From NCBI GenBank assembly GCA_035578905.1, contig JAQJVL010000575.1, positions 351,001-415,000 on the forward strand: 64,000 nt of DNA, written 5' to 3'. The DNA is from Stictocephala bisonia (taxonomy: Eukaryota; Arthropoda; Insecta; Hemiptera; Membracidae). The translations under genes were made by a program, and so were the position numbers. This document shows, one piece after another, positions 45,858 through 56,619 of the stretch (position 1 is the stretch's first letter; each line of letters begins with the position of its first letter). The notes beneath the pieces were generated by a model that was not told the DNA's origin, searched no databases, and worked only from the letters and a program-made list of their open reading frames with translations.

Positions 45858-46027
45858 TGGTGTGGTGGCTCAGTGGCTAAGGCTTCGGAAGGCAAGGTGA
45901 GATGAGCTAATACCGGAGTACCACATTACTTGTACTAATTTGTGAACGGATTCTTCACTAGTTGATGAAGTTTACGTTAAGGCCTGCAAGCTCATGTAAA
46001 CTGGCAAGTAAATTAAAAAAAAAAAAT
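45858..46027 (+). repeat. tRNA-derived SINE
   Basis: tggtggctcagtggctaagg matches a tRNA A box (TGGCTCAGTGG). The unit ends in an A-rich run at 46013-46026. The B box is degraded. Confidence 0.5.
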
Positions 46028-46249
46028 ATACTAAGGAACTATGTTCTTGATGTGATATTAGGCAGACCGAGATACCAAAGTAGTATATAAGTTATTCACA
46101 TTGTTTTAGTGCAAACTTTAAAACTTCTTTTACCCAATGTTTACCCAGGAAATGTTACTTCAAAATTAAGATTGTTAATAGGTAGATAAATAATTTTATT
46201 TATTGAAAGCTTAAGAAGCTGATTAAGAAACTACTTAAAAATTTAATGA

Positions 46250-46586
46250 GCAAACTTACCTTAGAAGACAAGTTCACTAACACCAGAGTAGTAGTAACAT
46301 ACACAAAATAAACACAATCTCACAAATGTTCAATACCACTGGCATTTTCTTCAGGTGAGGTGAGGTGAGGTGAGGGAGAGAGAGACTGAAATGGCTTACA
46401 CTATTGTAGAAGCCATTTCAGTCTCTCTCTCTCTCCCCTCCCTCCCTCTCCCCTCACCTGAAGAAAATGCAGTGGTATTGAAAATTTGTGAGATTGTGTT
46501 TATTTTGTGTATGTTACTACTACTCTGGTGTGAGTGAACTTGTCATTTAAGGTAAGTTTGCTGATGTCCTATCTCTCCAATATACT
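46250..46586. mobile_element. Hairpin (fold-back) MITE
   Basis: The arms caaacttacctta..., caataccactggcattttct and gagagactgaaatggctt are mirrored by agccatttcagtctctct, agaaaatgcagtggtattg and taaggtaagtttg. Each arm is about 150 bp around a centre near 46405. The right end extends to ggacatcagc (inverse), shared with 24580. Some (gaggt)n and (ct)n slippage lies near the centre. Confidence 0.8.
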
Positions 46587-46589
46587 AAC

Positions 46590-48500
46590 TCCAGGCCTAG
46601 TGCCCTTTAACCCAACCTAAAATTTAAAATGTAATGATAACCACAGATATTTATTATTTTATCAAAATCCTAACATTTTGTGGTTTAACTTATTTTCTTT
46701 AGATTTGTACGAGATAAGTTACACATTATGTCCACCTAACCTCAACTGGTACTATCGTGTTAGATGGACATAGTTAAGTAATCTATACTTGTGTCTAACA
46801 ATGCATATGAATCCATCAGAACATCCCGTCCCAATACACATAACAGGCGTTTCCTCTGTAATATTATAATCTACTTCTTGTATTTTTTTTTATTATATCA
46901 GCTTGTTTGAACACCAATAAAATAAAATAATTCCAGTGAAAAAGTTGCTAAATAACCTCACTTTTAGTTTTATTTATAAATATCGAAGCCACTATATTTC
47001 CAGAGCTATCAAAAGTTCATTAAAAAAAGTGATCTCTCCTAATAATGCTAAATTCAATGAATTCAACTCGCTTTCTCTTAATACCAGGAATTTGCTCTAA
47101 GAAATCAGAAATAATCGATTGTTTAGATGTCTTCTTCATATGAACAAAACAGACTTACAAACAGAGGTTACATCGTCCTATGCCAGTTCTGAAATGATTC
47201 AGCAGTATATTCCTTTCAAGAAAAGGTTATTCCACAAAAAAAAATTTGTGGTACTCGAGGTTGACCTTAAATCATTTTCCAGGATTGTCTCCACTGGTTA
47301 TTAGACAAGAAATGTGCCTCCTTTAACCAAGAAGCAGTATGTATAGTTTTTAATCAGCCCACTGTTGTTTCCAAACTTTTTTTGGCTCCTTTTCATTACA
47401 TTAAATTTAAACTGAAAGTATTTACGAAAAGTATGATGGCTGATTTGGATAAACTATCTATCCACTTAGCAATTTTACGACACTAAGAGATGTGTTTTCC
47501 TTTCTTAGGAAACATACCAAGAGAGTTTTTTAGAAAGGTACCAATCCTGTTGCTATGGGAAAAATGTTGGCTATCGATAGTTCTTACATGGGAAAATGGT
47601 TCTCTATCCTTGAGCTGTCAAGAATGCAGCAGAAGGTCAGCTCAATTGCAGTTGTTGGTCTCAGTTATCAAAGAAAATCCTCAAATTCCCACAAAGATCG
47701 AATTAAGGGGATCAGAATCTTTACTGAAACCAAGACCTATGTTGAGGGGGAGGGTACTAATAACTTTCCTTTGTACAATTTGGACAAAAGTGCAGAAGCT
47801 TAAGTTAAAAAAGAAACCTTAGTGCCAACAAGCTGAGTGAAATGTAGGTGAATCTCATGCATCAAATATTACAAATACGTTGTTACTTTCAGCCCTACCA
47901 TTGTCGATGTTAGACGTCTATCTCCACTAGCTATATTGACTGTTAAAGATCCCACATACAGGACAAGGACCTTGTTCTAAGATTGGTAGCTGGCTGTCAA
48001 GCCAATGGATATCGGGGGCTATAGATCCCTATTTTTTTTCAAATTCTGTTTGGATAAACTCCCCTTAATCACATGTCTGATCTAGTGTAAATCCCCATTT
48101 ATATTTTCAGTTGTTACATCTGCCTTCTAAGATGATTAATATGAGGTTAAAACGGCTTGAAAGATTTCTTTAAAACGGGCGATGTTCAACAGTTTCTCAA
48201 TATATGATATATATAAAACCAGACAATAAATATTAACAACACATCTACATTCTTACCAAATTGAGTCAGTTTACAGCTTTTTACTGTATTATTCGAAATG
48301 TTTATAAGTTTTTAAAAATCAAATAGTTATATTTTTTTGCAGAAAACAATATGGGAAATCAACTTATATTTATGCTAAAGTATACTTTAAACGCATTAGA
48401 TTATTAATTTGTTACTAAGTAACATCATTCAAGATATAAATTGAAAGTTTTTATTTCTTAGTTAATACTGATAAAAAACTAAAAATGCTCTAAAACCTTA
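46590..48500. other. Intergenic DNA with unknown frames and a dispersed repeat
   Basis: Two overlapping plus ORFs (47490-47822, 47555-47803) have no recognised domain. The segment 48040-48130 (cttaatcacatgtctgatct, cagttgttacatctgcc) and 47160-47220 match parts of 62500-62620, so at least some of this is an interspersed repeat. Confidence 0.35.
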
Positions 48501-48507
48501 CAACGTT

Positions 48508-50584
48508 TTAGGGCCCCCCTAAAATAGTATCTCCATCGTGATCTTCTGAGTAGGAACTTGAACCTATCTTGGCTACTGACATTTGTTGAGGAGTGGAGAG
48601 TGAAGTCTGTTGTGGAGTTTGTTGATTCTGTCCAGGAAAATCAACAGTGGAAGACCCAACATCTAATTGTGCAATTTGCTGAGGTGGCGCTGAGGAACTA
48701 GGAGTTTGTGATGTAGATTGCTGAGATTGTTGTCCCTGGTTAGAGTATGGCACTGAAGCACCGACTTCATATTTGTACACACTGATCTGATTTGTTTGTT
48801 GCTGAGATTGATTTTGAAATGGAAGAGAAGTACTATTACCGACACTCACTTTGTAAACTTCCGTTATTGGATTTTGTGATGAGGAGGGAGGATCGTCTGA
48901 TGTAGCCTGCTGAGTCTGTTGCTGCTGAGCTGAAAATGAAACGGATGTCCCAACATCACATTTGTATATGTCACTTTGCTGCTGTGAAGACCTTGTGGAG
49001 TTAGATTGAACTGATTGTTCTGATCCTGGGAAAGCTACAGTAGAGGCTACGTCACATTTGTAGAATTCTATTGGGTCCGTTTCTTGGGGTTGTTGCTGAG
49101 GATTTGTTGATACACTAGGCTGTTGTCCAGGAAAGGCAACTTCACACTTGTACATCTCCAGCTGTGATGTAGATTGTTGATTTTGGGAGCTTGTTGACGA
49201 CTGAGATGGTTGAATTTGAGTCTGAGAATTATTGGAAGACGTACGACAATATTTCTCATGTATTAGCCTATGCCTCTTTAAAGCAAATCTATCTGAAAAT
49301 CCAACTTCACATATATCACAACGGTGAGGCTTTTCTCCTGTGTGGACCTTGGCATGATTCTTCAAGTGGGTTGCTTGATTGAAAGCTGATCCACAGACTG
49401 AGCATCGATAGGGCTTTTCACCCGTGTGTATTCGTCTGTGGTTCCACAGTGTTGAATGACGTGCAAATGTTTTTTCACAAACTTCACACTGATAAGGTCT
49501 TTCACCACTATGAATTCTTTCGTGGTTTTTTAAATGGGGAGATTGTGAAAACTGCATTCCGCACACATTACACTTATACGGTTTTTCCCCGCTATGCACT
49601 CTAAGATGATTTTTCAAGTATGCTGCTCTTGCAAATGTTAACCCACACATTTCACACTTGAAAGGTTTATCACCAGTATGAAGTCTTTTATGACTCCATA
49701 ACGAAGAATATCTAGAAAAAGAACCATCGCACACATTGCAACGAAAAGGTTTGTCACTTGTCGGCGGACTTTTACCTCCTATAAATATAATTCCCGAGCC
49801 ATTGCATTTGTGACACTTCGTTATGGTAGCTACACCATTGTGACGTTTAACCAAATGCAAGCCCTTATTTGGGATGTTTATAATTTCTGGTATGCTCTCA
49901 GTTGGGTCGTGTGGTGATGGTGAAATTGAGCCATTAGTAGCAGTTGTCGTTGATGCAGGACCAGTTTGGCAGTTTTCACACTTGACAAATTTTGAGACTT
50001 TTTTCTTGCTGTTGTTAGAATGCTCACAGCCAACGACTTCCCCTCCACATCTGTTACAATTTCGTGATTTTGCTGCTGTTTTTAGCTGGACTTTTATCTC
50101 ATTTGTTTGTTCATTAGGGAATGTCCTTTCAGGTGAGAGGTTATCGTCGCTGTGAATACGTTTGTGATGATTAAGTAAAGAAAGATGAGCAAACACCAAA
50201 CCGCAAGTCTCACACTTAAAAGTAGCGGTAGACGCGGCAGCTGCTAATGACATCTGATTAACTAGTGCGTAGTTGTATCCAAACGGTTGACCTACGTCAA
50301 GCCTGTAACAAGTCTTGTCATCTGCTGTTATACTGGCTACAGCTGTAGTGGTGGGGCTACTGGCTTGAGTCTGGTGAACCTTCTGCAACATATTGACATT
50401 ATAGCAAAAAGGGAACTCTGTGACATTACTCCCCTTATCTGGGGCAATGTCCTTCTTCTCTATAGTGGAGTACATTTGCACAGGCTGATGGTGCTGTATG
50501 GTTTGCTCAAACATCACAGCGTCTTTGGGGCTAACAGCAGCCACCACTTCTACGCAGTTACCTCTGTATTCCGTTTGTGTAAAT
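48508..50584 (-). CDS. C2H2 zinc-finger protein, main exon
   Basis: The last coding exon, 692 codons, reached from an acceptor ttacag at 50590-50585 that joins in phase to 52622. One early finger (FKCETCGLVFAHLSLLNHHK) lies near residue 110. Extra CxxC pairs (NRCGGEVVGC, VKCENCQ, TKCHKCNGSG) follow. Six tandem fingers at about 268-435 use TGDKP, SGEKP, SGERP and TGEKP linkers, from FRCNVCDGSFSRYSSLWSHK to HRCDICEVGFSDRFALKRHR. The C-terminal 240 residues are Gln/Ser-rich and repeat a YKC[DE]V.(T/S)..FPGQ motif about six times. A nuclear DNA-binding regulator is likely; I cannot name the orthologue. The stop is at 48508-48510. Confidence 0.9.
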
Positions 50585-51160
50585 CTGTAACATCATTTAA
50601 ACATAATTAATCACATTGTAGTGCCTAAAACATGTATTATATTTTATATGAAAAAACTACTGTCTAAAAATCTGAAATAAAAAGATAATGTGGCAAAAAT
50701 TGTTTATTCATGGTTTAAATTCAGAGATAAATGTTATTGTTCTTTCGTCAAAATACAAAATTTTTTGAAACGATGTTAAAGTTAGATATATATTCTCCTC
50801 CCTCCCCTCATTAGAAAACAAACGAAAGAAAGTCTAAATGTAAAGGCTTCATCATAAATAAAAATATGCATGAAAGGGGATGATAAAAATTAGAGGGAAT
50901 GGGAGTTGGTGACAGCGTTATGTAGTTTTTGAGAGGGGTTAAGTATTACCGTTACTAGACCATTACATACGGGTTGTGGGGTTTCAAAAGGTCGATTTTA
51001 GCATTACGTAATATGTTAATTTAAATATCAATAATATTTCTAGTTACACAACCTAACTGATTTTCTAAATATAACAAGAAAGTATAAATTAGTTCATTAA
51101 GTTATGGCTACTAATATAATATAAAATTGAGTGATAATTTTAATAAAGCACCCTTTATTC

Positions 51161-51222
51161 ATTTTTATAATAAACTACTAATTAGTTTCGGCTCTTAGGC
51201 CATCTTCAGAGTATAAAAATAT
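51161..51222 (-). ncRNA. Hammerhead-ribozyme-like motif (type I)
   Basis: On the minus strand: ATTTTTATA, CT, core CTGAAGA (51209-51203), a bulged T, stem II GGC/GCC with loop CTAAGA, GAAA (51189-51186), stem III ACTA/TAGT with loop ATTAG, and a GTT cleavage triplet at 51175-51173. TATAAAAAT then pairs with the opening strand over 9 bp. Mismatches next to the core in stem I suggest decay. Such ribozymes are known in Penelope-like retroelements. Confidence 0.45.
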
Positions 51223-51431
51223 ATAACCTACAAGAAATAAATTATTATAAAAACAAAACAGATGTAAATAACATATGATTAATTTAGTTTGGTTAGTTGT
51301 AATTGTTTATGTACAGTATATATGTAAATTTTCTTTTCAAATTCTGAAATTGTATCATTTTTATTGATATTTTGGTAACTGTGATTTGACTCAGGAGAAT
51401 ATGAATAAGAATAAGAACTTTGCTGAACATA

Positions 51432-52068
51432 TGAGGGTCGTCCAGAAAGTAAAGAACGATTGCGCATCACGGACGGCGCAGTTCCCCCACCACCGCGGGA
51501 GTGGGCTTATTCTTTAGTCCAAACCTTCCGCTTCAGTTTGAGCTGTGTAGCGGTGCTGTGAGGCCACGTTTGCGTCTCTTGTGGAAGTTCAAAATGGCGG
51601 CGCCAATTGAAAATCCCGCCAAGTGTGAAGTCCGTAGTGTGATTCGGTTTCTGAATGCGCAGCATGTTCGACCCATAGAAATTTATAGGCAAATTAAGGC
51701 AGTGTACGGTGACAATGCGATGAACGAGTCATCGGTGAGAAAATGGTGCATTCAATTTAATGAAGGCAGAACTAGTGTGCACGACGAGGAACGAAGTGGA
51801 AGGCCGCCACTCGTTACTGACGAGTTGACAGCGAAAGTTGACTAAAAAATTCAAGAAAACCGGCGTTTCACTTTGAGCGGTCTACTGGCAGTGGAAAAAA
51901 TGCCATTTTGAACTTCCACAAGAGACGCAAACGTGACCTCACAGCACCGCTACACAGCTCAAACTGAAGCGGAAGGTTTGGACTAAAGAATAAGCCCACT
52001 CCCGCGGTGGTGGGGGAACTGCGCCGTCCGTGATGCGCAATCATTCTTTACTTTCTGGACGACCCTCG
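51432..52068 (+). mobile_element. Mariner fold-back derivative, 637 bp
   Basis: TA at 51430-51431 and 52069-52070. The ends are tgagggtcgtccagaaagta and its near-exact inverse. The inverted arms are 167 bp each (51432-51598 and 51902-52068) and include the start codon context ttcaaaatggc, so the right arm is a copy of the left end. The GC-rich cccaccaccgcgggagtggg block lies in each arm. Confidence 0.9.
51594..51845 (+). pseudogene. Mariner transposase N-terminus (SETMAR-type HTH)
   Basis: MAAPIENPAKCEVRSVIRFL, QIKAVYGDNAMNESSVRKWC and SVHDEERSGRPPLVTDEL are the paired helix-turn-helix region of mariner transposases. A TAA at 51843 replaces an expected Gln codon; the frame then continues KIQENRRFTLSGLLAVEKM to 51902, where the inverted right arm begins. 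The catalytic domain is missing. Confidence 0.85.
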
Positions 52069-52130
52069 TATATAAATAAGAGAAATTAAAAAACATACTA
52101 AACAAAAGTAAAATTCAACTTACCCATACC

Positions 52131-52345
52131 ATTGATTTTATACACAAATAGATCTCCCATCCAATGTTAAATTTTGAGTCTCAAAATATCAGCTGTTTTT
52201 GTGGTCCATTGTGGAGCGCTAGTGTAGTCCCATGTAAATGTAATGCAGTTTAAACCAGCTGTGGTTGCGAGCCTCACAAACTAACAAAATTACTGCCAAA
52301 AATATTCCTATTAGATGGTTTATCTATTGTAGGTTTATATAATCA
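52131..52345 (+). repeat. Interspersed repeat of about 215 bp, copy 3
   Basis: ttgattttatacacaaatag to ttatctattgtagg, nearly identical to 7433-7650. Confidence 0.7.
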
Positions 52346-52621
52346 ATGCCCATACACACCAAATTAATCATATGTTATGTACATCTGTTTCATTTTTATA
52401 ATAATTGTTGATTTCTTGTAGGTTATATATTTTTATACTCTAGATATCCTACGAGCTTGAAGATGAACTATTTAGTAATTTATCATAAACATAAATAAAG
52501 GGTACTTCATTAGAATTATTACTCAATTTATAACAAGAAAGCTTACAATCGTTGAGCCAGGGCACAGAGATAAAACAAAGTACTTTAAAAGTCAATTTTA
52601 ACTATTACGTTGGAGACTAAC

Positions 52622-52783
52622 CTCTCAGTTTGAGTGTGTTGTTTGTTGGAGACTTTAGGGGGTGGTCTGGGGTGAACAGACTCGGTCACATACACATGCT
52701 GGTCATTACTCTTATGCTGCTCCTGAGTAATCCATGTACCGTTTGACTCAAGTGCCATTGGCTTCAATTCATAGAAATCAAAC
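52622..52783 (-). CDS. Zinc-finger protein, upstream coding exon
   Basis: Acceptor tttttacag|GTTTGAT at 52784 and donor GAGAG|gttagt at 52622/52621. The frame FDFYELKPMALESNGTWITQ continues through YVTESVHPRPPPKVSN to QHTQTE, and the split AG|A codon gives R-F-T-Q-T-E into the main exon. It is open to its 5' splice site, so the first Met here (MALESNG) may be internal. No upstream exon was found before the window ends. Confidence 0.75.
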
Positions 52784-52929
52784 CTGTAAAAAAAAAATCA
52801 CTTTAGTACAGAAAACTTCCAAAGTTCAGACAGTTGAAAAAAAAACTTATATGATTTTAAACTGCATGGTTACTAGACAAAAACATGGTAGGTATCAATG
52901 TGAGGATGATCAGTAGACTGATGACATTA

Positions 52930-53413
52930 CTTGTTCGGTATGACCAGCTGACAGTTACTGCACTGATGGTGCAGTGCTGTAACCCAGCTACTTGGGGACA
53001 AAGTGTTTGGGAGATTGTAGGCGATAGGTTCGATGCTCGGTTCTCTTAATACCGACACGGCATCCGCTCAATGGTTGTCATCAACGTAGACACTACTAGA
53101 AAAGTCTGGAGTGTCCGTGTTGAATAGTAGTCAAGGTTCGGATGTTGTGTAGGGGAGAGAACTGAGTGTCAGACTTGTCAATTAGCTGAAAATCAGACCA
53201 ACACTACGTGGTTCGGATTCCACGTAAAGCTGTAGGTCTCATAGTTGCCCTGGCTATTGGGCTATTAATAAATAGTCCTTTCTGAGCTAAGCCGAACTCA
53301 GATAGTAACAATGACTACACTCGTTCATCTACACTCATCACACTCATTCACTCCTCATATTCCCCCATATCTCTATGATCGGCGTCTTAGAGGTGAATAA
53401 TGAATAATGAACT
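52930..53413 (+). repeat. SINE-like composite repeat
   Basis: The head gggagattgtaggcgatagg followed by ttcgatgctcg, and ggcatccgctcaatggttgt, is related to 58105-58290. The tail from cagaccaacactacgtggtt to cggcgtcttagaggtgaata is related to 45352-45567. Confidence 0.55.
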
Positions 53414-54120
53414 GTTTCCAGTTCTTTCTAAACAAAAATAATTAATCAGTCATTTAAAATAATGTTCCATGTTAATGTTTTTACTCTGTAAAACATAAAA
53501 TGTATGAGAATCTGTTTTGATTTTAATGGAGTTTGCATAGTAATTTAGTTCAATAAACTCCAATAATAAAAGGATTTTAAGTTCTTGTAGCGCCAACCAA
53601 AGCTAACGGCTCCACACCATGCACGACGAATGGCAGCACACCGTCCCATGTAAAAGGGGCCTTAGAACATCAATTAGAACCTTTTATTTTTTGAGAAATT
53701 TTTGTATTACTGACCTCCTTTGAACATTATGTTACACGTTATTTCATTCAAGGCTACAATATGGTATAATGTGTTGGAGGGGAACTTTAAAATTTGTAAT
53801 TGACAGATTGAAGGTAACCCAACATTTTTGTGTCAAAATTATGTTGAAAAAAAGTTGAGGAATAGCTCCTTTCCATTATATCAGTAAATCAGGGTTTTGC
53901 CTCTGTAGCATCTTTTTATATTTAAAGTGGTAAAGTTATTTTATGTCAGGAGTGGGAACCGAGATTGTGACAATTTATAATACCAAATTGGAATTGTTTT
54001 GCAACAGAAATTCAGGCTACTCCAACCTAACTAATTACAGAGACAACATAATTTAAATAGCACTGTTCGGAATATAAAGACAACTTAGCGACTGACATAA
54101 ACAGCTGTCGTTCATATATA
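53414..54120. other. Intergenic DNA, nothing identified
   Basis: No recognisable frame or strong repeat. Confidence 0.4.
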
Positions 54121-54124
54121 TACA

Positions 54125-54215
54125 CATCTGGGTGGGTTAGACACGTATAGTGGTATCGAACTACCCACCCACCCATATACGTACAGTGGTATTGAATATA
54201 CACTAACAGTGGTAT
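54125..54215 (-). repeat. Minus-strand relative of the 36-bp minisatellite
   Basis: tatagtggtatcgaactacc, cacccacccatatacgtaca and gtggtattgaatata are the inverse of the unit in 14832-15127. About two and a half units. Confidence 0.6.
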
Positions 54216-54394
54216 TACCTAAAGTTTACAAGATGATTTTTAAGCCTTCTTTTTTATACTTAGGTCGAAAATTGTTTAGTAGCATACCTGTAAATATTAG
54301 AAATTTAAACAATGCTAAGCAATTTTGCCGCAAGTTGTTAGATATCAACGCAGTGTGGATTTTCTGGTTGTTAATTAACTTTAATATTGGTTGA
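54209..54394 (+). pseudogene. LINE ORF2 C-terminus with 3' untranslated tail
   Basis: SFLYLGRKLFSSIPVNIRNL, then NNAKQFCRKLLDI is the usual end of non-LTR ORF2 proteins (.LFNSLP..IR.L....F.RKLK..L). The following sequence to about 55020 (gtgtgtgtgtgtgtgagtga, ggcggtactgccggtcc) is probably its 3' untranslated region. Confidence 0.55.
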
Positions 54395-55020
54395 AAAATT
54401 GAGTGTGTGTGTGTGTGTGAGTGAATGAATGTGTATTACACGATACCTGGTGGCGGTACTGCCGGTCCATACAAGGCTTTGACGGCCAGACACTCTTGCG
54501 GTCCCGTGCCGTGTGTACTTTTAGCGTGAATGAATGTGTGAATGAGTATTTTTTAGATTATTAGTAATGACCCTTTTTAGAGAGAGAAAAGGTTTCTTTT
54601 TTATAGTTTATAATTTCAACTCTGCAATAATTTCTTTTGATGTTACCTAAGTGACATAGATAATTTTTATATTTCTTATTCTTTTTTATGATTTATGTTT
54701 TTATATCATTTATATTTAATCAATTTTGTAGAATATTTTTTTAATTTGCACAGGCTAGTTGCAACATTATAATATATATTTTGTTTGGATTGTCATAACA
54801 AAATTAGAGGCCAGGACCACAAAGTCAGATACCACAAGTTTTTTTTAAGTTGCATCTAGACTGTTTGTATTTTATCCATTTATTTATGTATTCCTTCCTC
54901 CTGGCCACACAACTGGATTAAGTGGCCGGTATATTTCATAATAATTTTGTTATAGATACTTTTTGTTATTTATTTATGGAAATATATTATTTATTCATTA
55001 TTTGAAGTATTAAAAGGATA

Positions 55021-56090
55021 TTTTTTTTATTTGTCCATCAACCTAAGTCTTGACAGACTCTACCACCCACATATCATTGTGTATTTCTCGACATGTATCC
55101 AACCCATCAAATGTTTTGATGGGCTGTCAAGAAGGGGTGTTAATGTATTCACGTCAATTGTTGGCACTAATTTTGAATATGTTCTGTTGATAATTCAATA
55201 GCTTGTATTAAACTACCATCTCTGGAAACCAGAACAAACATAGCAGACACCTTTTTTACTTAGTAGATTTATGGACTACCTTGACTTGCTCAACCTCACC
55301 TCTTTTTGAGTTCAGCAGCTACTCAGTCACATGACTTTTTGCTATCATTGTTAATTGGCTATGAGTTTCTATCTTCTCAGTTATTGGATTACACTAAATG
55401 AAGGGTTCGATAATATATTATTCGATAAATGAAGGTTTCCTCTTCCTTCAAAGTCTGTATTGTTCTTATTACTCAGGAACAAGCTGATTGTTAAATTAGT
55501 ATTATATCTTTAGTTTTGCTTTATCTTAATATAATCCAAAAACGACGTACACCCGTACTCACTCATCACAAAATCTCCAGAAGCACTAAACAGTTTTTGA
55601 TGAAATTTGGAGGAAACTTACGTCATATACTAAGGGAGGAATTTTCAAAATTCCATTCCTAAGAGGTTGAAACAGCCTTTTAATGTTTCCTTTTTTTGTG
55701 ACACTGGCATTAATTTACTTTAATAATTTATTTTTAACAGCTGATACAAAAAACACTAAAATAACACAACAGCTTAGCGAATTTGTTTTTCATTGTTTAA
55801 GGTAATCTTCATTACCTGACATAATTGTACTGCTTTGCATCCCCGATAAGTAGACTTATAGGGTTTTCTAAACTAACAAATTTTGCTGTCTAGGAATAAA
55901 GCAGCAGACTAATCTTCATGTAATGGTTTAGAGAGAACCACGAAGGGATGGGTAAGCAAGCTTGGAGAACCACTCCATAGTAAATAAATGATTTGAAAGA
56001 ATTGGCACAAACATTTCCCCATATATAACAAAATAAAATATCAAAACTTTGAAAATTACCAGTTTGATTCCCAAATATGTTTTTTGCCAA
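55021..56090. other. Intergenic DNA, nothing identified
   Basis: No recognised frame; a minus ORF at 55890-56120 has no motif. Confidence 0.4.
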
Positions 56091-56097
56091 AACTCCG

Positions 56098-56157
56098 AAA
56101 TATTTTAGTAAAAACTGCATGTCAAGTTAAAGACATGCAGTTTTTACTAAAATATTT
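56098..56157. repeat. Perfect 26-bp inverted repeat (hairpin)
   Basis: aaatattttagtaaaaactg then catgtc (56098-56123) is exactly inverted at 56132-56157, with loop aagttaaa. The following plus ORF (56213-56608) shows no known domain. Confidence 0.9.
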
Positions 56158-56619
56158 TTAATTGTAATTTACATCTTTCCTGCAAATTTAATCAAAATTA
56201 TTAGACCCATTTTTGAGAAAATTCCATTGTTGTAGTATGTTTATTGGCCATAAAAATAAGAAAACTAAAATTTCAAAAAAGTTAAAAAATATTCTGGAGA
56301 TATTGGTTATATACACCTACATACCAAATTTCATAAAAATTGATCCATCCGTTTGGTCCCCAGCGAACTGCACATACGTATGGGAGACACATATAAAAAT
56401 ATTTTTCGGAAAAAAACACTATTTTTGGGTTCTGGGAACACTAAAATGGATTTTTAGACCAACTGGTAAAAAAAATGTTTTTACGATCACAGTAGTTACT
56501 CTATGCTCACACGTATGGGAGAAAGTAAAAAAAGGGCTATCGGCTAGTAAAAAAAAACAGCCTTACAGGTCACTTTCACGAAGAGAAGTTAGGCCAATAA
56601 ACTACTAATACTTCTTTTT

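Larger units (their letters stand above)
51130..52515. mobile_element. Inverted pair of Penelope-like terminal repeats
   Basis: 51140-51275 and 52370-52510 are inverted copies (caccctttattcatttttat, tataaaaatatataacctac, cagatgtaaataacatatga and inverses). The left copy holds a hammerhead-like core on the minus strand; the right copy has lost it. Both the mariner (51432-52068) and the 215-bp repeat (52131-52345) sit between them. Assignment to Penelope-like elements rests on the CTGAAGA...GAAAC motif. Confidence 0.5.
50585..52621. other. Intron of the zinc-finger gene
   Basis: GT-AG intron of about 2.0 kb on the minus strand. It contains a Penelope-like inverted pair, a fold-back mariner and a copy of the 215-bp repeat. 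50600-51130 holds nothing recognised. Confidence 0.8.

Noticed and set aside
45858..45940. Functional tRNA gene
   Set aside because: An A-box-like start is present but no cloverleaf can be drawn and the unit ends in an A tract, so a SINE fits better.
47490..47822. Two overlapping ORFs as a small gene
   Set aside because: No start context, splice signals or domain that I can support, and nearby DNA matches a dispersed repeat.
56213..56608. 131-codon ORF next to the perfect hairpin
   Set aside because: AT-driven Lys-rich composition without motifs; likely chance or untranslated repeat.
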